Assembly: GCF_001613265.1 (NCBI RefSeq)
Contig: NZ_BDCA01000007.1
Location: forward strand, 62,001-126,000
Direction: 5' to 3'
Length of the DNA stretch: 64,000 nt
Source: Nocardia vermiculata NBRC 100427
GTDB taxonomy: Bacteria; Actinomycetota; Actinomycetes; Mycobacteriales; Mycobacteriaceae
Part shown: positions 43,050 through 52,471 of the stretch, piece after piece
How positions within the stretch are numbered: the first letter of the stretch is position 1
Layout of the letters: each line of letters opens with the position of its first letter
Made by a program: the position numbers and the translations under genes
Notes under the pieces: generated by a model
What the model was told of the DNA's origin: nothing
What the model saw: only the letters and a program-made list of their open reading frames with translations
Database searches by the model: none

Positions 43050-44408
43050 TCACTCCTGCCGTCCGAGAGCCCGATCCAGCGCCCGCACCGCGCGGTCGAG
43101 TTCGTCCGCCGTAACCGTCAGCGGCGGCCGGAATCGGATACCGCGTGGACCCGTGGGAAGGAACAGCATCCGCTCGCGCACTCGCAGATCCGTCAGCACG
43201 GCATCGCGCAGCCGTGCCGAGGACAGCGTCACCGCACACATCAGGCCGCGGCCACGCGGATCGGTCATCGCCTCGTGCCGTCCGCACACCTCGCGCAGCC
43301 GGCCGAGCAACAGGGCGCCGAGTTCGCCGGCCCGGGCGGCCAGATCCTCGGCTTCGACGATCTCGAGGATGCGCCGGGCCCGCACCATGTCGGCGAGATT
43401 CCCGCCCCAGGTGGAATTGAGCCGCGAGCTCACCACGAAAACATTGTCGGGCACCTCGTCGACCCTCCCACCGGCCATGATCCCGCAGACCTGGGTCTTC
43501 TTCCCGAACGCGACCACATCCGGATTCAGGCCGAGCTGCTGGTACGCCCAGGTGCTGCCGGTCATCCCCACGCCGGTCTGCACCTCGTCCAGGACGAACA
43601 GCGCATCGTTGTCGTGACACAGCTGCTGCATCTCCTGCAGGAACTGTGCGCGCATATGCCGGTCGCCGCCCTCACCCTGGATCGGCTCGGCGATGAAACA
43701 GGCGATGTCGTGCCGATTGTCGGCGAAGGCGGCTCGAGCCTGCGTGAGCGCACCAGCCTCGGCGGCCTCGATATCGACCTCGGGTGCCAGATAGGGGGTC
43801 CGGATACGGGGCCAGTCGAAGGCGGGGAATCGAGCGGTTTTGATCGGGTCGGTGTTGGTCAGCGACATGGTGTATCCGCTGCGGCCGTGGAAAGCGCCCG
43901 TCAGGTGCAGCACCTTGGTACCGAGCTCCGCCGGGCGGCCGTGCAGTTCGTTGTGCCGGCTCTTCCAGTCGAAGGCCGTCTTGAGCGCGTTCTCGACCGC
44001 GAGCGCACCACCGTCGACGAAGAACAGATGAGGCAGGCCGGGATCACCGAGCACGCGCGCGAAAGTCTCGACGAAGCGGGCCATCTCGACGGTGTAGATA
44101 TCGGAGTTGCTCGGCTTGTTCAGCGCGGCGGCGGTCAGTTCGGCACGGAATCGCGAGTCGGCCGTCAGGGCCGGATGGTTCATCCCCAGCGCCGACGAGG
44201 CGAAGAAGCCGAACATATCGAGGTAGACGGTGCCGTCGCGGGCGTCCACCAGCTCCCGGCCGTGCGATCTGCGCAGGTCCAGGACGAGGTCGAAGCCGTC
44301 GGCGAGCATGTGGGCGGCGAGCACGTCGCGGACGTGCGAGGCGGTGACCGACGCTGTCGACACCGTCACCGCGTCGGTCGTTTCGGGGCGCTCCAGTTCG
44401 AGGGTCAC
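43050..44408 (-). CDS. lat: L-lysine 6-transaminase
   Basis: A 452-residue class-III PLP aminotransferase. The PLP Lys is in FGKKTQVCGI (Lys303, equivalent to Lys300 in the M. tuberculosis enzyme). Other marks are FFVDGGALAVENALKTAFDWK, HLTGAFHGRSGYTMSLTN and VLDEVQTGVGMTGSTW. It transfers the epsilon-amino group of lysine to 2-oxoglutarate, giving aminoadipate semialdehyde that cyclises to piperideine-6-carboxylate; divergent pcd oxidises that. Two Lrp-like dyads lie in the 64-bp gap after lrpA. Confidence 0.95.
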   Translation of the reverse strand: MTLELERPETTDAVTVSTASVTASHVRDVLAAHMLADGFDLVLDLRRSHGRELVDARDGTVYLDMFGFFASSALGMNHPALTADSRFRAELTAAALNKPSNSDIYTVEMARFVETFARVLGDPGLPHLFFVDGGALAVENALKTAFDWKSRHNELHGRPAELGTKVLHLTGAFHGRSGYTMSLTNTDPIKTARFPAFDWPRIRTPYLAPEVDIEAAEAGALTQARAAFADNRHDIACFIAEPIQGEGGDRHMRAQFLQEMQQLCHDNDALFVLDEVQTGVGMTGSTWAYQQLGLNPDVVAFGKKTQVCGIMAGGRVDEVPDNVFVVSSRLNSTWGGNLADMVRARRILEIVEAEDLAARAGELGALLLGRLREVCGRHEAMTDPRGRGLMCAVTLSSARLRDAVLTDLRVRERMLFLPTGPRGIRFRPPLTVTADELDRAVRALDRALGRQE

Positions 44409-44420
44409 ACCTCAAGGTTA

Positions 44421-44467
44421 CGTAAAAATTTACGGCTACAACACGAACAATCGTATAAATTACGATT
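44421..44467. promoter_or_regulatory. Two AT-rich dyads upstream of lat (Lrp sites)
   Basis: CGTAAAAATTTACG (44421-44434) has 6-bp perfect arms. AATCGTATAAATTACGATT (44449-44467) has 7-bp perfect arms around TAAAT. Centres are about 30 bp apart, three helical turns, on one face of DNA, and AT-rich in a GC-rich region. They fill the gap between lrpA and lat. Confidence 0.78.
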
Positions 44468-44472
44468 AGGTC

Positions 44473-44925
44473 TCACCTGTCGTAGAATGTCTGCAGAATG
44501 ATGGTGCTTCGAGTCCTGACATTGGCGGTCGCGCGGATCTCCTGCAGCAACTGCTCGAGATGCCGCGGGGAGGCCACCCGGACGAGCAGCATGTAGCTCT
44601 CCTCCCCCGCCACCGAATGACATTCCTGGATACCGGGAATGTGGCGCAGCAGCGCCGGCGCCTCATCGGGCTGCGAGGGATCGAGAGGAGTGATCGCGAC
44701 ATATGCCGACAACGGTTGCCCCAGCGCCTCCGGGTCCACCTTCGCGGTATATCCGCGGATCACACCGCGTGCCTCCAGCCTGCGCACCCGCGACTGCACC
44801 GCGGAGACCGACAGTCCGGCCTTCTCGGCCAAGTTGGACAGGGTGGCTCGCCCGTCGGCCGTCAACTCGCGGATCAGGAGCCGATCAATGTCGTCGAGAA
44901 CAGGTTTCGCAGGTGCATCCGCCAT
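44473..44925 (-). CDS. lrpA: Lrp/AsnC-family regulator LrpA
   Basis: A 150-residue regulator. The HTH reads IDRLLIRELTADGRATLSNLAEKAGLSVSAVQSRVRRLEA, and the RAM domain has CHSVAGEESYMLLVRVASPRHLEQLL. It lies upstream of lat on the same strand and divergent from pcd, as in mycobacteria where the orthologue responds to lysine and starvation and controls lat. The dyads at 44421-44467 are its likely sites. Confidence 0.95.
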   Translation of the reverse strand: MADAPAKPVLDDIDRLLIRELTADGRATLSNLAEKAGLSVSAVQSRVRRLEARGVIRGYTAKVDPEALGQPLSAYVAITPLDPSQPDEAPALLRHIPGIQECHSVAGEESYMLLVRVASPRHLEQLLQEIRATANVRTRSTIILQTFYDR

Positions 44926-44989
44926 CAGCGAAGGCTAACTCAGCCGACGGTGACCGTGGCAGAAACCGAATTCGGAAACGGAGCAGCAC

Positions 44990-46519
44990 ATGACAACAGC
45001 ACCCGCTCTCCCGCGCACCGGCAAGCTGGCCGAGCGCGCCGCACGGCTGCTCGCCGCGCTCGGCGCCACCCCGGCCGGATCCGGTGACCTGCCGGCGCGC
45101 ACGCCGCTCACCGGTGGTGAGCTGTTGCGCGTGCCCGCCGCCACCGCCGTCGAGGTGACCTGCGCAATCGATCAGGCACACAGCGCTTTTCGATCCTGGC
45201 GTACGGTACCGGCACCGCAGCGAGCCGCGGTGGTGCGCCGGCTGGGACAACTGCTCAGCGAGCATCTCGACGAGCTCGCCGAACTGGTCACCCTCGAGGT
45301 CGGCAAGATCGGCGCCGAGGCCCGCGGCGAAGTTCAGGAGATGATCGACGTCTGCGAATTCGCGGTGGGTCTGTCTCGCCAGCTGTACGGCCGCACCATG
45401 GCCTCCGAGCGGCCCGGGCACCGGCTGATGGAAACATGGCATCCACTGGGCGTGGTCGGGGTGATCTCGGCCTTCAATTTTCCCGTCGCCGTCTGGTCCT
45501 GGAATACCGCGATCGCACTGGTCTGCGGTGACACCGTGGTGTGGAAGCCCTCGCAGACGACACCGCTGACCGCACTGGCCTGTCATGCGCTGCTGCGCCG
45601 CGCGGCCACCGAAGTCGGGGCCGATCCGAATATTCACCAACTCGTGCAGGGCGACGCCGGAGTCGGTGCGCAACTCGTCGACGACGAACGGGTGGCATTG
45701 GTCAGCGCCACCGGATCGGTGCGGATGGGGCAGGCGGTGGCACCACGGGTCGCCGCTCGTTTCGGCCGATGCCTACTCGAACTCGGCGGCAACAACGGCG
45801 CGGTCGTCACCCCGTCGGCGGATCTCGAACTCGCCACGCGCGCCATCGTTTTCGCTGCGGCCGGCACCGCCGGACAGCGCTGCACCACCTTGCGCCGCAT
45901 CATCGTGCACGTCGACGTCGTGGGACCGCTGCTCGATCGGCTGTGTGCGGCGTATCGCCAACTGCCGGTGGGGAACCCACTCGACGACGGCGCACTCGTC
46001 GGGCCGCTGATCGACGCGAAGGCCTACGAGTCGATGCGGTCCGCGATCGAGCGGGCGATCGACGACGGTGGCGAATTGCTCTGTGGCGGTGAACGGGTCG
46101 ATGCCGGCGGCCCTGATGCCTACTATGTGCGACCGGCCGTCGTCCGCATGCCGGCGCAGTCCGCGATCGTGCGCGAGGAGACCTTCGCACCGATCCTCTA
46201 TGTCCTCACCTACCACGATCTCGATGCCGCGATCGAGCTACACAACGGGGTGCCACAGGGCCTGTCTGCCGCGATCTTCACCTCCGATCAACGCGAAGCC
46301 GAGCGTTTCCTCGCCCCGGACGGGTCCGACTGCGGTATCACCAATGTGAATATCGGCACCTCCGGCGCGGAGATCGGCGGTGCTTTCGGTGGCGAGAAGC
46401 AGACCGGCGGCGGTCGTGAGTCCGGCTCGGACGCCTGGAAGGCCTATATGCGCCGCGCCACCAATACGGTCAACTACTCGACCGAGCTCCCCCTGGCCCA
46501 GGGCATCCGATTCGGCTGA
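44990..46519 (+). CDS. pcd: Piperideine-6-carboxylate (aminoadipate semialdehyde) dehydrogenase
   Basis: A 509-residue aldehyde dehydrogenase. Catalytic Cys298 is in AGQRCTTLRR and Glu264 in LLELGGNNG; AFNFPVAVWSWNTAIAL binds cofactor. The NNG and TAGQRCT details are those of the alpha-aminoadipic semialdehyde dehydrogenase group (antiquitin-like). It completes lysine conversion to aminoadipate with NAD. Start ATG 44990 after GGAGCAGCAC. It is divergent from lrpA with 64 bases between, so LrpA may govern both arms of the pathway. Confidence 0.95.
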   Translation: MTTAPALPRTGKLAERAARLLAALGATPAGSGDLPARTPLTGGELLRVPAATAVEVTCAIDQAHSAFRSWRTVPAPQRAAVVRRLGQLLSEHLDELAELVTLEVGKIGAEARGEVQEMIDVCEFAVGLSRQLYGRTMASERPGHRLMETWHPLGVVGVISAFNFPVAVWSWNTAIALVCGDTVVWKPSQTTPLTALACHALLRRAATEVGADPNIHQLVQGDAGVGAQLVDDERVALVSATGSVRMGQAVAPRVAARFGRCLLELGGNNGAVVTPSADLELATRAIVFAAAGTAGQRCTTLRRIIVHVDVVGPLLDRLCAAYRQLPVGNPLDDGALVGPLIDAKAYESMRSAIERAIDDGGELLCGGERVDAGGPDAYYVRPAVVRMPAQSAIVREETFAPILYVLTYHDLDAAIELHNGVPQGLSAAIFTSDQREAERFLAPDGSDCGITNVNIGTSGAEIGGAFGGEKQTGGGRESGSDAWKAYMRRATNTVNYSTELPLAQGIRFG

Positions 46520-46648
46520 GCGCCGCCGGTCAGCGGTTGCCTGTGAGGTCGGGCGAACCTAAGCACGATACGTCGGTGGCATGCGCGGATCGCCCGGTCA
46601 CCGCGACGATCAGGAATGTGTGTCGGTGCCCGAGTGCAGACTGGGGTG

Positions 46649-49600
46649 ATGCAGCAGTTCTCCCGGCCGACCCAGGAGTGGTTCGACGGTGCGTTTCCCG
46701 CGCCCACGGCCGCCCAGCTGGGCGCCTGGCAGGCGATCTCCGCCGGGGAACACACCCTGGTGATCGCGCCGACCGGGTCGGGCAAGACGCTGTCGGCCTT
46801 TCTCTGGGCCCTCGACCGGCTGTCCACTCGGGAACCGGTGGAAGGCCCGCCGCGCACCTCGGTGCTCTATATCTCCCCGCTCAAGGCGCTGGCGGTGGAT
46901 GTGGAGCGGAATCTGCGGGCGCCGCTGGTCGGCATCACGCAAACGGCGGCGCGGCTGGGGGCACCCGCCCCGGAGATCAGGGTGGGAGTCCGCTCCGGGG
47001 ATACGACCCCCGCAGACCGCCGCGCCCTGCAGCGCAAGCCCCCGGACATCCTGATCACCACTCCGGAATCGTTGTACCTGATGCTGACCTCTGCCGCGCG
47101 GGAAACATTGTCGCAGGTGGAGACGGTGATCGTGGACGAGGTGCACGCGATCGCCGGATCCAAGCGGGGTGCGCATCTGGCGTTGTCGCTGGCGCGGCTG
47201 GATCAGCTCACCGAACGACCCGCCCAGCGCATCGGATTGTCGGCCACCGTGCGTCCGCCTGCTGCGGTGGGCCGTTTCCTGGTCGGTTCGGCGCCGATCA
47301 CCATCGTGTCGCCGCCCGCGCCGAAAACCTTCGACCTGTCGGTGCGGGTCCCGGTGGCGGATATGTCCGAGCCCGGCGAATCGGATCAGCCGGGGTCGAT
47401 CTGGCCCCATGTCGACGCCGCCATCGTGGACCTGGTCCTCGCGCACAGTTCCTCGATCGTCTTCGCGAATTCGCGGCGGCTGGCCGAACGGCTCACCGCA
47501 CGGTTGAACGAGGAATACGCGCTCCGGACGGCACCTGCCGAGTCCGCCGACGAGCTCGCGCCGGCGGGCCCCGCGCGCGGCGAACACGGCCCGCCGGCGC
47601 AGCTGGGTTCTCCGACCGAGGTCAACCACGGTGCGGAACCGCTGCTGGCCCGGGCACATCACGGCTCGGTGAGCAAGGAACAGCGCGCGATCATCGAGGA
47701 CGACCTCAAGAGCGGGCGGCTGCGCTGCGTCGTGGCGACCAGCAGCCTCGAGCTCGGCATCGATATGGGCGCGGTGGATCTGGTGGTGCAGGTGGAGTCA
47801 CCACCGTCGGTCGCCAGCGGCCTGCAGCGGGTAGGCCGAGCCGGGCACCAGGTCGGCGAGATCTCGCGCGGGGTGATCTTTCCCAAGCATCGCACCGACG
47901 TCATCCACTGTGCGGTGGCGTCGATGCGCATGACGGCGGGGCAGATCGAGGAGTTGAAGATCCCCGCCCACCCCCTCGACATCCTCGCGCAACAGACCGT
48001 GGCCGCCTGTGCACTGGAGCCGATCGATGTGGACGAGTGGTTCGACACCATCCGCGGTACCGGTAGTTTCGCCACCCTGCCGCGCTCGGCCTACGAGTCG
48101 GTGCTGGATCTGTTGTCGGGCCGCTATCCGTCCGACGAATTCGCCGAACTACGGCCCCGGGTGGTGTGGGATCGCGATGCGGGCACCCTCACCGGGCGCC
48201 CCGGGGCACAACGACTCGCGGTGACCTCCGGTGGCGCAATCCCGGATCGGGGCCTGTTCCCGGTGTTCATGGTCGGCGAGAAGTCTTCGCGGGTAGGCGA
48301 ACTCGACGAGGAGATGGTCTACGAGTCCCGTGTCGGCGATGTCTTCGCGCTCGGGGCGACCAGCTGGCGGATCGAGGACATCACCCACGACCGGGTCCTG
48401 GTCTCGCCCGCGTTCGGGCTGCCCGGCCGACTCCCCTTCTGGCACGGCGATTCGCTGGGCCGACCGGCCGAATTGGGCGCGGCGCTGGGCGAATTCGTCC
48501 GTACCGCCGGGAATGCGGTGCAACGCGCGGACACGAGTGAGCTCTCCGAACTGGACCACATCGCACACGCCGCGGGTCTGGACGATTTCGCGACCGCCAA
48601 TCTGGTGTCGCTGCTGGCCGAGCAGCAGCAGGCGACCGGCCATCTGCCCAGTGACCGCACCCTGCTCGTCGAGCGCTTCCGCGACGAACTCGGCGACTGG
48701 CGGCTGATCCTGCACTCTCCCTACGGACTGCCGGTCCACGCACCGTGGGCGCTGGCGGTGGGATCCCGGCTGCGGGAACGGTTCGGGGTCGACGCGGCGC
48801 CGACCGCCTCCGACGACGGCATCGTGGTGCGGCTCCCCGACACCACCGACGATCCCCCGGGCGCCGAACTGTTCGTCTTCGAGCCGGACGAGATCGAGGA
48901 TGCGGTCACCGAACAGGTAGGTGCCTCGGCCCTGTTCGCCTCCCGCTTCCGCGAATGCGCGGCACGAGCGCTGCTGTTGCCGCGCCGCGATCCCGGACGC
49001 CGCGCACCGCTGTGGCAGCAACGGCAGCGGGCGGCGCAGCTCCTCGATGTGGCGCGGAAGTTCCCGGATTTCCCGATCCTGCTCGAGACCGTGCGCGAAT
49101 GCCTGCGCGACGTCTACGACCTGCCCGCCCTGCGCGAACTGCTGACTCAGGTGGCGCGTCGCAAGCTGCGACTGGTCGAGGTGGAGACGGCCACTCCCTC
49201 GCCGTTCGCGAACGCCCTGCTGTTCGACTACATCGGCCAGTTCATGTACGAGGGCGACAGCCCGCTGGCCGAACGCCGCGCGGCGGCGCTGTCGCTGGAT
49301 TCGAGCCTGCTCGCCGAACTGCTGGGCCGGGTGGAGCTGCGCGAACTGCTCGACGCGGAGGTCATCGATCAGCTCGAACGCGAGCTGCAGCGGCTCACCC
49401 CGGAACGGCATGCCCGCGACGCCGAAGGCGTGGCCGACCTGCTGCGATTACTCGGTCCCCTCACTGCCGAGGAGGCGACGCAGCGCTGTACCGAGGACCC
49501 CACGCCGTGGTTCGCCGAACTGTCCCGTGCACGACGGGCACTGGAAGTGTCGTTCGCGGGGTCGCGCTGGTGGGCTGCGGTCGAGGACGCCGCCCGGCTC

Positions 49601-51253
49601 CGTGACGCACTCGGTGTCCCGCTGCCGATCGGCACCCCCGCGGCCTTCATCGAGCCGGTCGCCGATCCGCTGGGCGATCTGCTGGGCCGCTATGCCCGCA
49701 CACACGCCCCGTTCACCCTGGATGCCGCGGCGCGGCGGTTCGGGATCGGCACCGCGGTGGCCGCCACCACGCTGCACCATCTCGGCCTCGAAAAACGGGT
49801 GGTGGAAGGCGAATTCACTCCCGGCGCAGCCGGTTCGGAGTGGTGTGACGCTCAGGTGCTACGGCGGCTGCGGCGCCGGTCGCTGGCCGCGGCACGCAAG
49901 GAGGTCGAACCCGTCTCGACCGCCGCATTCGGCCGTTTCCTTCCCGGTTGGCAGCATATCGGCGCGTCGGCACTGCGCGGTGTCGACGGAGTTGCCGCCG
50001 TGGTGGAACAACTTGCCGGAGTGCGGATCCCGGCCTCGGCATGGGAGTCGTTGATCCTCCCGGCGCGCGTGCGGGACTACACACCGGCCATGCTGGACGA
50101 ACTGACCGCATCCGGTGAAGTGATCTGGTCCGGCCACGGCGCCATCACCGCCAAGGACGGGTGGATCGCCCTGCACCCGGCGGATCAGGCGCCGGCGACA
50201 CTCGCACCGGCGCAACCGATCGATCTCACCGACACGCAGCTGTCGCTGCTCACCGCCCTGGGCGCCGACCCCTCGGCACTGGACGCCGTCGCGACCGGTG
50301 CGGACGCAGCGGATGCCCGGCCCGCCGCCCTCGCCGGTGGTGCCTATTTCTTTCGCCAGCTCTCCGACGCCACCGGTCTGCTCGACGATGCCGCGGTGGC
50401 CGCGGCACTGTGGGAGCTGGTGTGGGCGGGCTATGTCAGCGGCGACACCTTCGCCCCGGTGCGGGCACGGCTGTCTGGCACTTCCCGCACCACCACCGCC
50501 CACCGCACACCCCGGCGCACCCCGCGCGGCCGCATGTACCTGCCCCGGCCGGCGATGCCGTCGCGGACCGGGCCGCCCGGTGTCGCCGGACGTTGGTCGC
50601 TGCTGCCACAGCAATTGCCCGACAACACGATTCGTGCGCATGCCACGGCCGACCTGCTGTTGGAACGCTACGGCGTACTGACCCGCGGCTCCGTTCAGAA
50701 CGAGGAGGTTCCCGGCGGATTCGCGCTGATGTACCGGTTGCTCACCGAATTCGAGGACAGCGGCCGCTGCCGGCGCGGATATTTCGTGGACACACTCGGC
50801 GGCGCCCAATTCTCCAGCACCGACGTGGTCGACCGCCTCCGCGGCTACGACACCGAACGGGGACCCGACCAGGTGCCGGAAACCCTCGCACTCGCCGCAT
50901 GTGATCCCGCGAATCCGTACGGCGCCGCCCTCCCGTGGCCGAAGTCGGCCGTCGAGGGCACCGGGCATCGCCCCGGTCGCAAGGCGGGCGCGCTGGTGGT
51001 CCTCGCCGACGGCGAACCGGCGCTCTATCTGGAGCGGGGCGGTAAGACCCTGCTCACCTTCACCGAGGATCCGACGATCCGCACGTGCGCCGCCACCGCG
51101 CTGGCGGCCCTGGTCCACGACCGCCGGGTGGATTCGCTGGTGATCGAGCGGGTCGACGGCGATTCGGTGCACGGCAACACCTTCGCCGCATTCCTCACCG
51201 ATGCCGGATTCGCCACCACCCCACGCGGCTTCCGCCTGCGGAGCCGGCCGTGA
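46649..51253 (+). CDS. lhr: ATP-dependent DNA helicase Lhr
   Basis: A 1534-residue helicase, the largest gene here. Walker A is APTGSGKT at about 40-47, followed by the DEVH box (IVDEVHAIAG) and QRVGRAGHQVG of motif VI; winged-helix and the long Lhr C-terminal domain (DEAD_assoc and Lhr-specific parts) follow. Lhr unwinds RNA:DNA hybrids 3'-to-5' and, in mycobacteria, is DNA-damage induced. The start is at ATG 46649 because the PTQEWFDGAF core follows directly; ATG/GTG 11 codons upstream is less likely. nei2 follows 23 bases later, so a repair operon is likely. Length is close to the mycobacterial 1.5-kilo-residue protein. Confidence 0.96.
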   Translation: MQQFSRPTQEWFDGAFPAPTAAQLGAWQAISAGEHTLVIAPTGSGKTLSAFLWALDRLSTREPVEGPPRTSVLYISPLKALAVDVERNLRAPLVGITQTAARLGAPAPEIRVGVRSGDTTPADRRALQRKPPDILITTPESLYLMLTSAARETLSQVETVIVDEVHAIAGSKRGAHLALSLARLDQLTERPAQRIGLSATVRPPAAVGRFLVGSAPITIVSPPAPKTFDLSVRVPVADMSEPGESDQPGSIWPHVDAAIVDLVLAHSSSIVFANSRRLAERLTARLNEEYALRTAPAESADELAPAGPARGEHGPPAQLGSPTEVNHGAEPLLARAHHGSVSKEQRAIIEDDLKSGRLRCVVATSSLELGIDMGAVDLVVQVESPPSVASGLQRVGRAGHQVGEISRGVIFPKHRTDVIHCAVASMRMTAGQIEELKIPAHPLDILAQQTVAACALEPIDVDEWFDTIRGTGSFATLPRSAYESVLDLLSGRYPSDEFAELRPRVVWDRDAGTLTGRPGAQRLAVTSGGAIPDRGLFPVFMVGEKSSRVGELDEEMVYESRVGDVFALGATSWRIEDITHDRVLVSPAFGLPGRLPFWHGDSLGRPAELGAALGEFVRTAGNAVQRADTSELSELDHIAHAAGLDDFATANLVSLLAEQQQATGHLPSDRTLLVERFRDELGDWRLILHSPYGLPVHAPWALAVGSRLRERFGVDAAPTASDDGIVVRLPDTTDDPPGAELFVFEPDEIEDAVTEQVGASALFASRFRECAARALLLPRRDPGRRAPLWQQRQRAAQLLDVARKFPDFPILLETVRECLRDVYDLPALRELLTQVARRKLRLVEVETATPSPFANALLFDYIGQFMYEGDSPLAERRAAALSLDSSLLAELLGRVELRELLDAEVIDQLERELQRLTPERHARDAEGVADLLRLLGPLTAEEATQRCTEDPTPWFAELSRARRALEVSFAGSRWWAAVEDAARLRDALGVPLPIGTPAAFIEPVADPLGDLLGRYARTHAPFTLDAAARRFGIGTAVAATTLHHLGLEKRVVEGEFTPGAAGSEWCDAQVLRRLRRRSLAAARKEVEPVSTAAFGRFLPGWQHIGASALRGVDGVAAVVEQLAGVRIPASAWESLILPARVRDYTPAMLDELTASGEVIWSGHGAITAKDGWIALHPADQAPATLAPAQPIDLTDTQLSLLTALGADPSALDAVATGADAADARPAALAGGAYFFRQLSDATGLLDDAAVAAALWELVWAGYVSGDTFAPVRARLSGTSRTTTAHRTPRRTPRGRMYLPRPAMPSRTGPPGVAGRWSLLPQQLPDNTIRAHATADLLLERYGVLTRGSVQNEEVPGGFALMYRLLTEFEDSGRCRRGYFVDTLGGAQFSSTDVVDRLRGYDTERGPDQVPETLALAACDPANPYGAALPWPKSAVEGTGHRPGRKAGALVVLADGEPALYLERGGKTLLTFTEDPTIRTCAATALAALVHDRRVDSLVIERVDGDSVHGNTFAAFLTDAGFATTPRGFRLRSRP

Positions 51254-51276
51254 TCGGGCGCCGGAGCTGACCGGCC

Positions 51277-52065
51277 GTGCCCGAGGGCGACATCGTCTAC
51301 CGCACCGCCGCCGCACTACGTGCCGCGCTGGCCGGACAGACCGTGGTGCGCAGCGACATCCGCGTTCCACGGTATGCCACCCTGGACCTGCGCGGCGACC
51401 GGATCGACAGTGTCGGTAGCTATGGCAAACACCTGTTCGTGCGTACCGACCGCCTCAGCATCCACACCCACCTGAAAATGGAGGGCAGCTGGCAGATCTA
51501 CCGGCCGGGTCAGCGGTGGACCAAACCAGGCTTCACCGCCCGCCTGATCATCACCACCGACACCGCGGAGGCGGTCGGTTTCTCCCTCGGACTGGTCGAG
51601 GTGCTGCCCGCCGAACGCGAACACACCGCCGTCGAGCAGCTGGGTCCGGATCTGCTGGGCGCGAACTGGGATCCGGACGAGGCAGTTCGACGACTGCATG
51701 CACACCCGCAGCAATCGATCGGATCAGCTTTGCTGGATCAGCGAAATCTGGCCGGGATCGGCAACATCTATCGCAGCGAGATCTGCTTCGCCCACCGGGT
51801 ACATCCGGCCGTGCCGGTCGAGGAGGTTGCGGATCTGCCCGGACTGGTCCGCACCTCGCAGCGGATTCTCACCCGCGCGGCACATGATCCACCCTGGTCC
51901 GCTGCGGTGTACGGACGCAGGCGACGCCCGTGTCGCCGCTGTGGATCGTTGATCGCGGCACAGCAACTGGGTACGCCGACGCAGCCACCGGGCACATCGG
52001 CCGACCCCACCGACCGCGCCGAGCGCACCGCCTACTTCTGCCCCCGCTGCCAGCCACTGCCCTGA
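51277..52065 (+). CDS. nei2: Fpg/Nei-family DNA glycosylase (Nei2-like)
   Basis: A 262-residue glycosylase/AP lyase from GTG 51277. The catalytic N terminus is Pro-Glu-Gly-Asp (PEGD), exposed after Met removal. The H2TH region includes LLDQRNLAGIGNIYRSEICF, and the C-terminal zinc finger has CRRCG...YFCPRCQ. It excises oxidised pyrimidines or purines from DNA. It follows lhr closely, the same arrangement as Rv3296-Rv3297, which makes Nei2 the best name. Confidence 0.94.
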   Translation: MPEGDIVYRTAAALRAALAGQTVVRSDIRVPRYATLDLRGDRIDSVGSYGKHLFVRTDRLSIHTHLKMEGSWQIYRPGQRWTKPGFTARLIITTDTAEAVGFSLGLVEVLPAEREHTAVEQLGPDLLGANWDPDEAVRRLHAHPQQSIGSALLDQRNLAGIGNIYRSEICFAHRVHPAVPVEEVADLPGLVRTSQRILTRAAHDPPWSAAVYGRRRRPCRRCGSLIAAQQLGTPTQPPGTSADPTDRAERTAYFCPRCQPLP

Positions 52066-52204
52066 TCCGGACGAAAAAGACGCGCCGATGCGATGCTGGC
52101 TGTTTGCTATTTGATTGCAATTTTCACTACATTCGCTAACACTGCGACGGGCTGACACGACATAACGGGCAACACATCACGCAACAGGTCGGGAAGCGGA
52201 ACTG

Positions 52205-52372
52205 ATGACATATGTGAGCACCGGGGCACGGCGCCGCACGCGCCTGGCCACCCAGCTGTTGATCACCGCCATCGCGCTCGCGGCCACCATCCTGTTCAGC
52301 TACGTGCTGCAGCATTCCGACGCGTCGGCGTCCACCTCCCGCAGCGGATACGAAACGACCACTCCGCGCTGA
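52205..52372 (+). CDS. 55-residue single-pass membrane protein
   Basis: A short gene with GGGAAGCGG before ATG 52205. A basic N terminus (ARRRTRLATQ) leads into a hydrophobic helix (about 18-35, LLITAIALAATILFSYVL) and a Ser/Thr-rich outer tail (HSDASASTSRSGYETTTPR). This looks like a small inner-membrane protein with its N terminus inside. I do not recognise the family. Upstream (52080-52150) is AT-rich, as expected for a promoter. It is too short for usual ORF cut-offs; the good ribosome site and topology support it. Confidence 0.6.
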   Translation: MTYVSTGARRRTRLATQLLITAIALAATILFSYVLQHSDASASTSRSGYETTTPR

Positions 52373-52471
52373 CTCCGACGCACGCGCGGTCCATGTCGCC
52401 ACAGCCGTCGTCCCGCCGCAGCCGGACTCACCGGATGGCGGGCCTGCTCGGCCCGTCGGGAGGTCCGGTCC

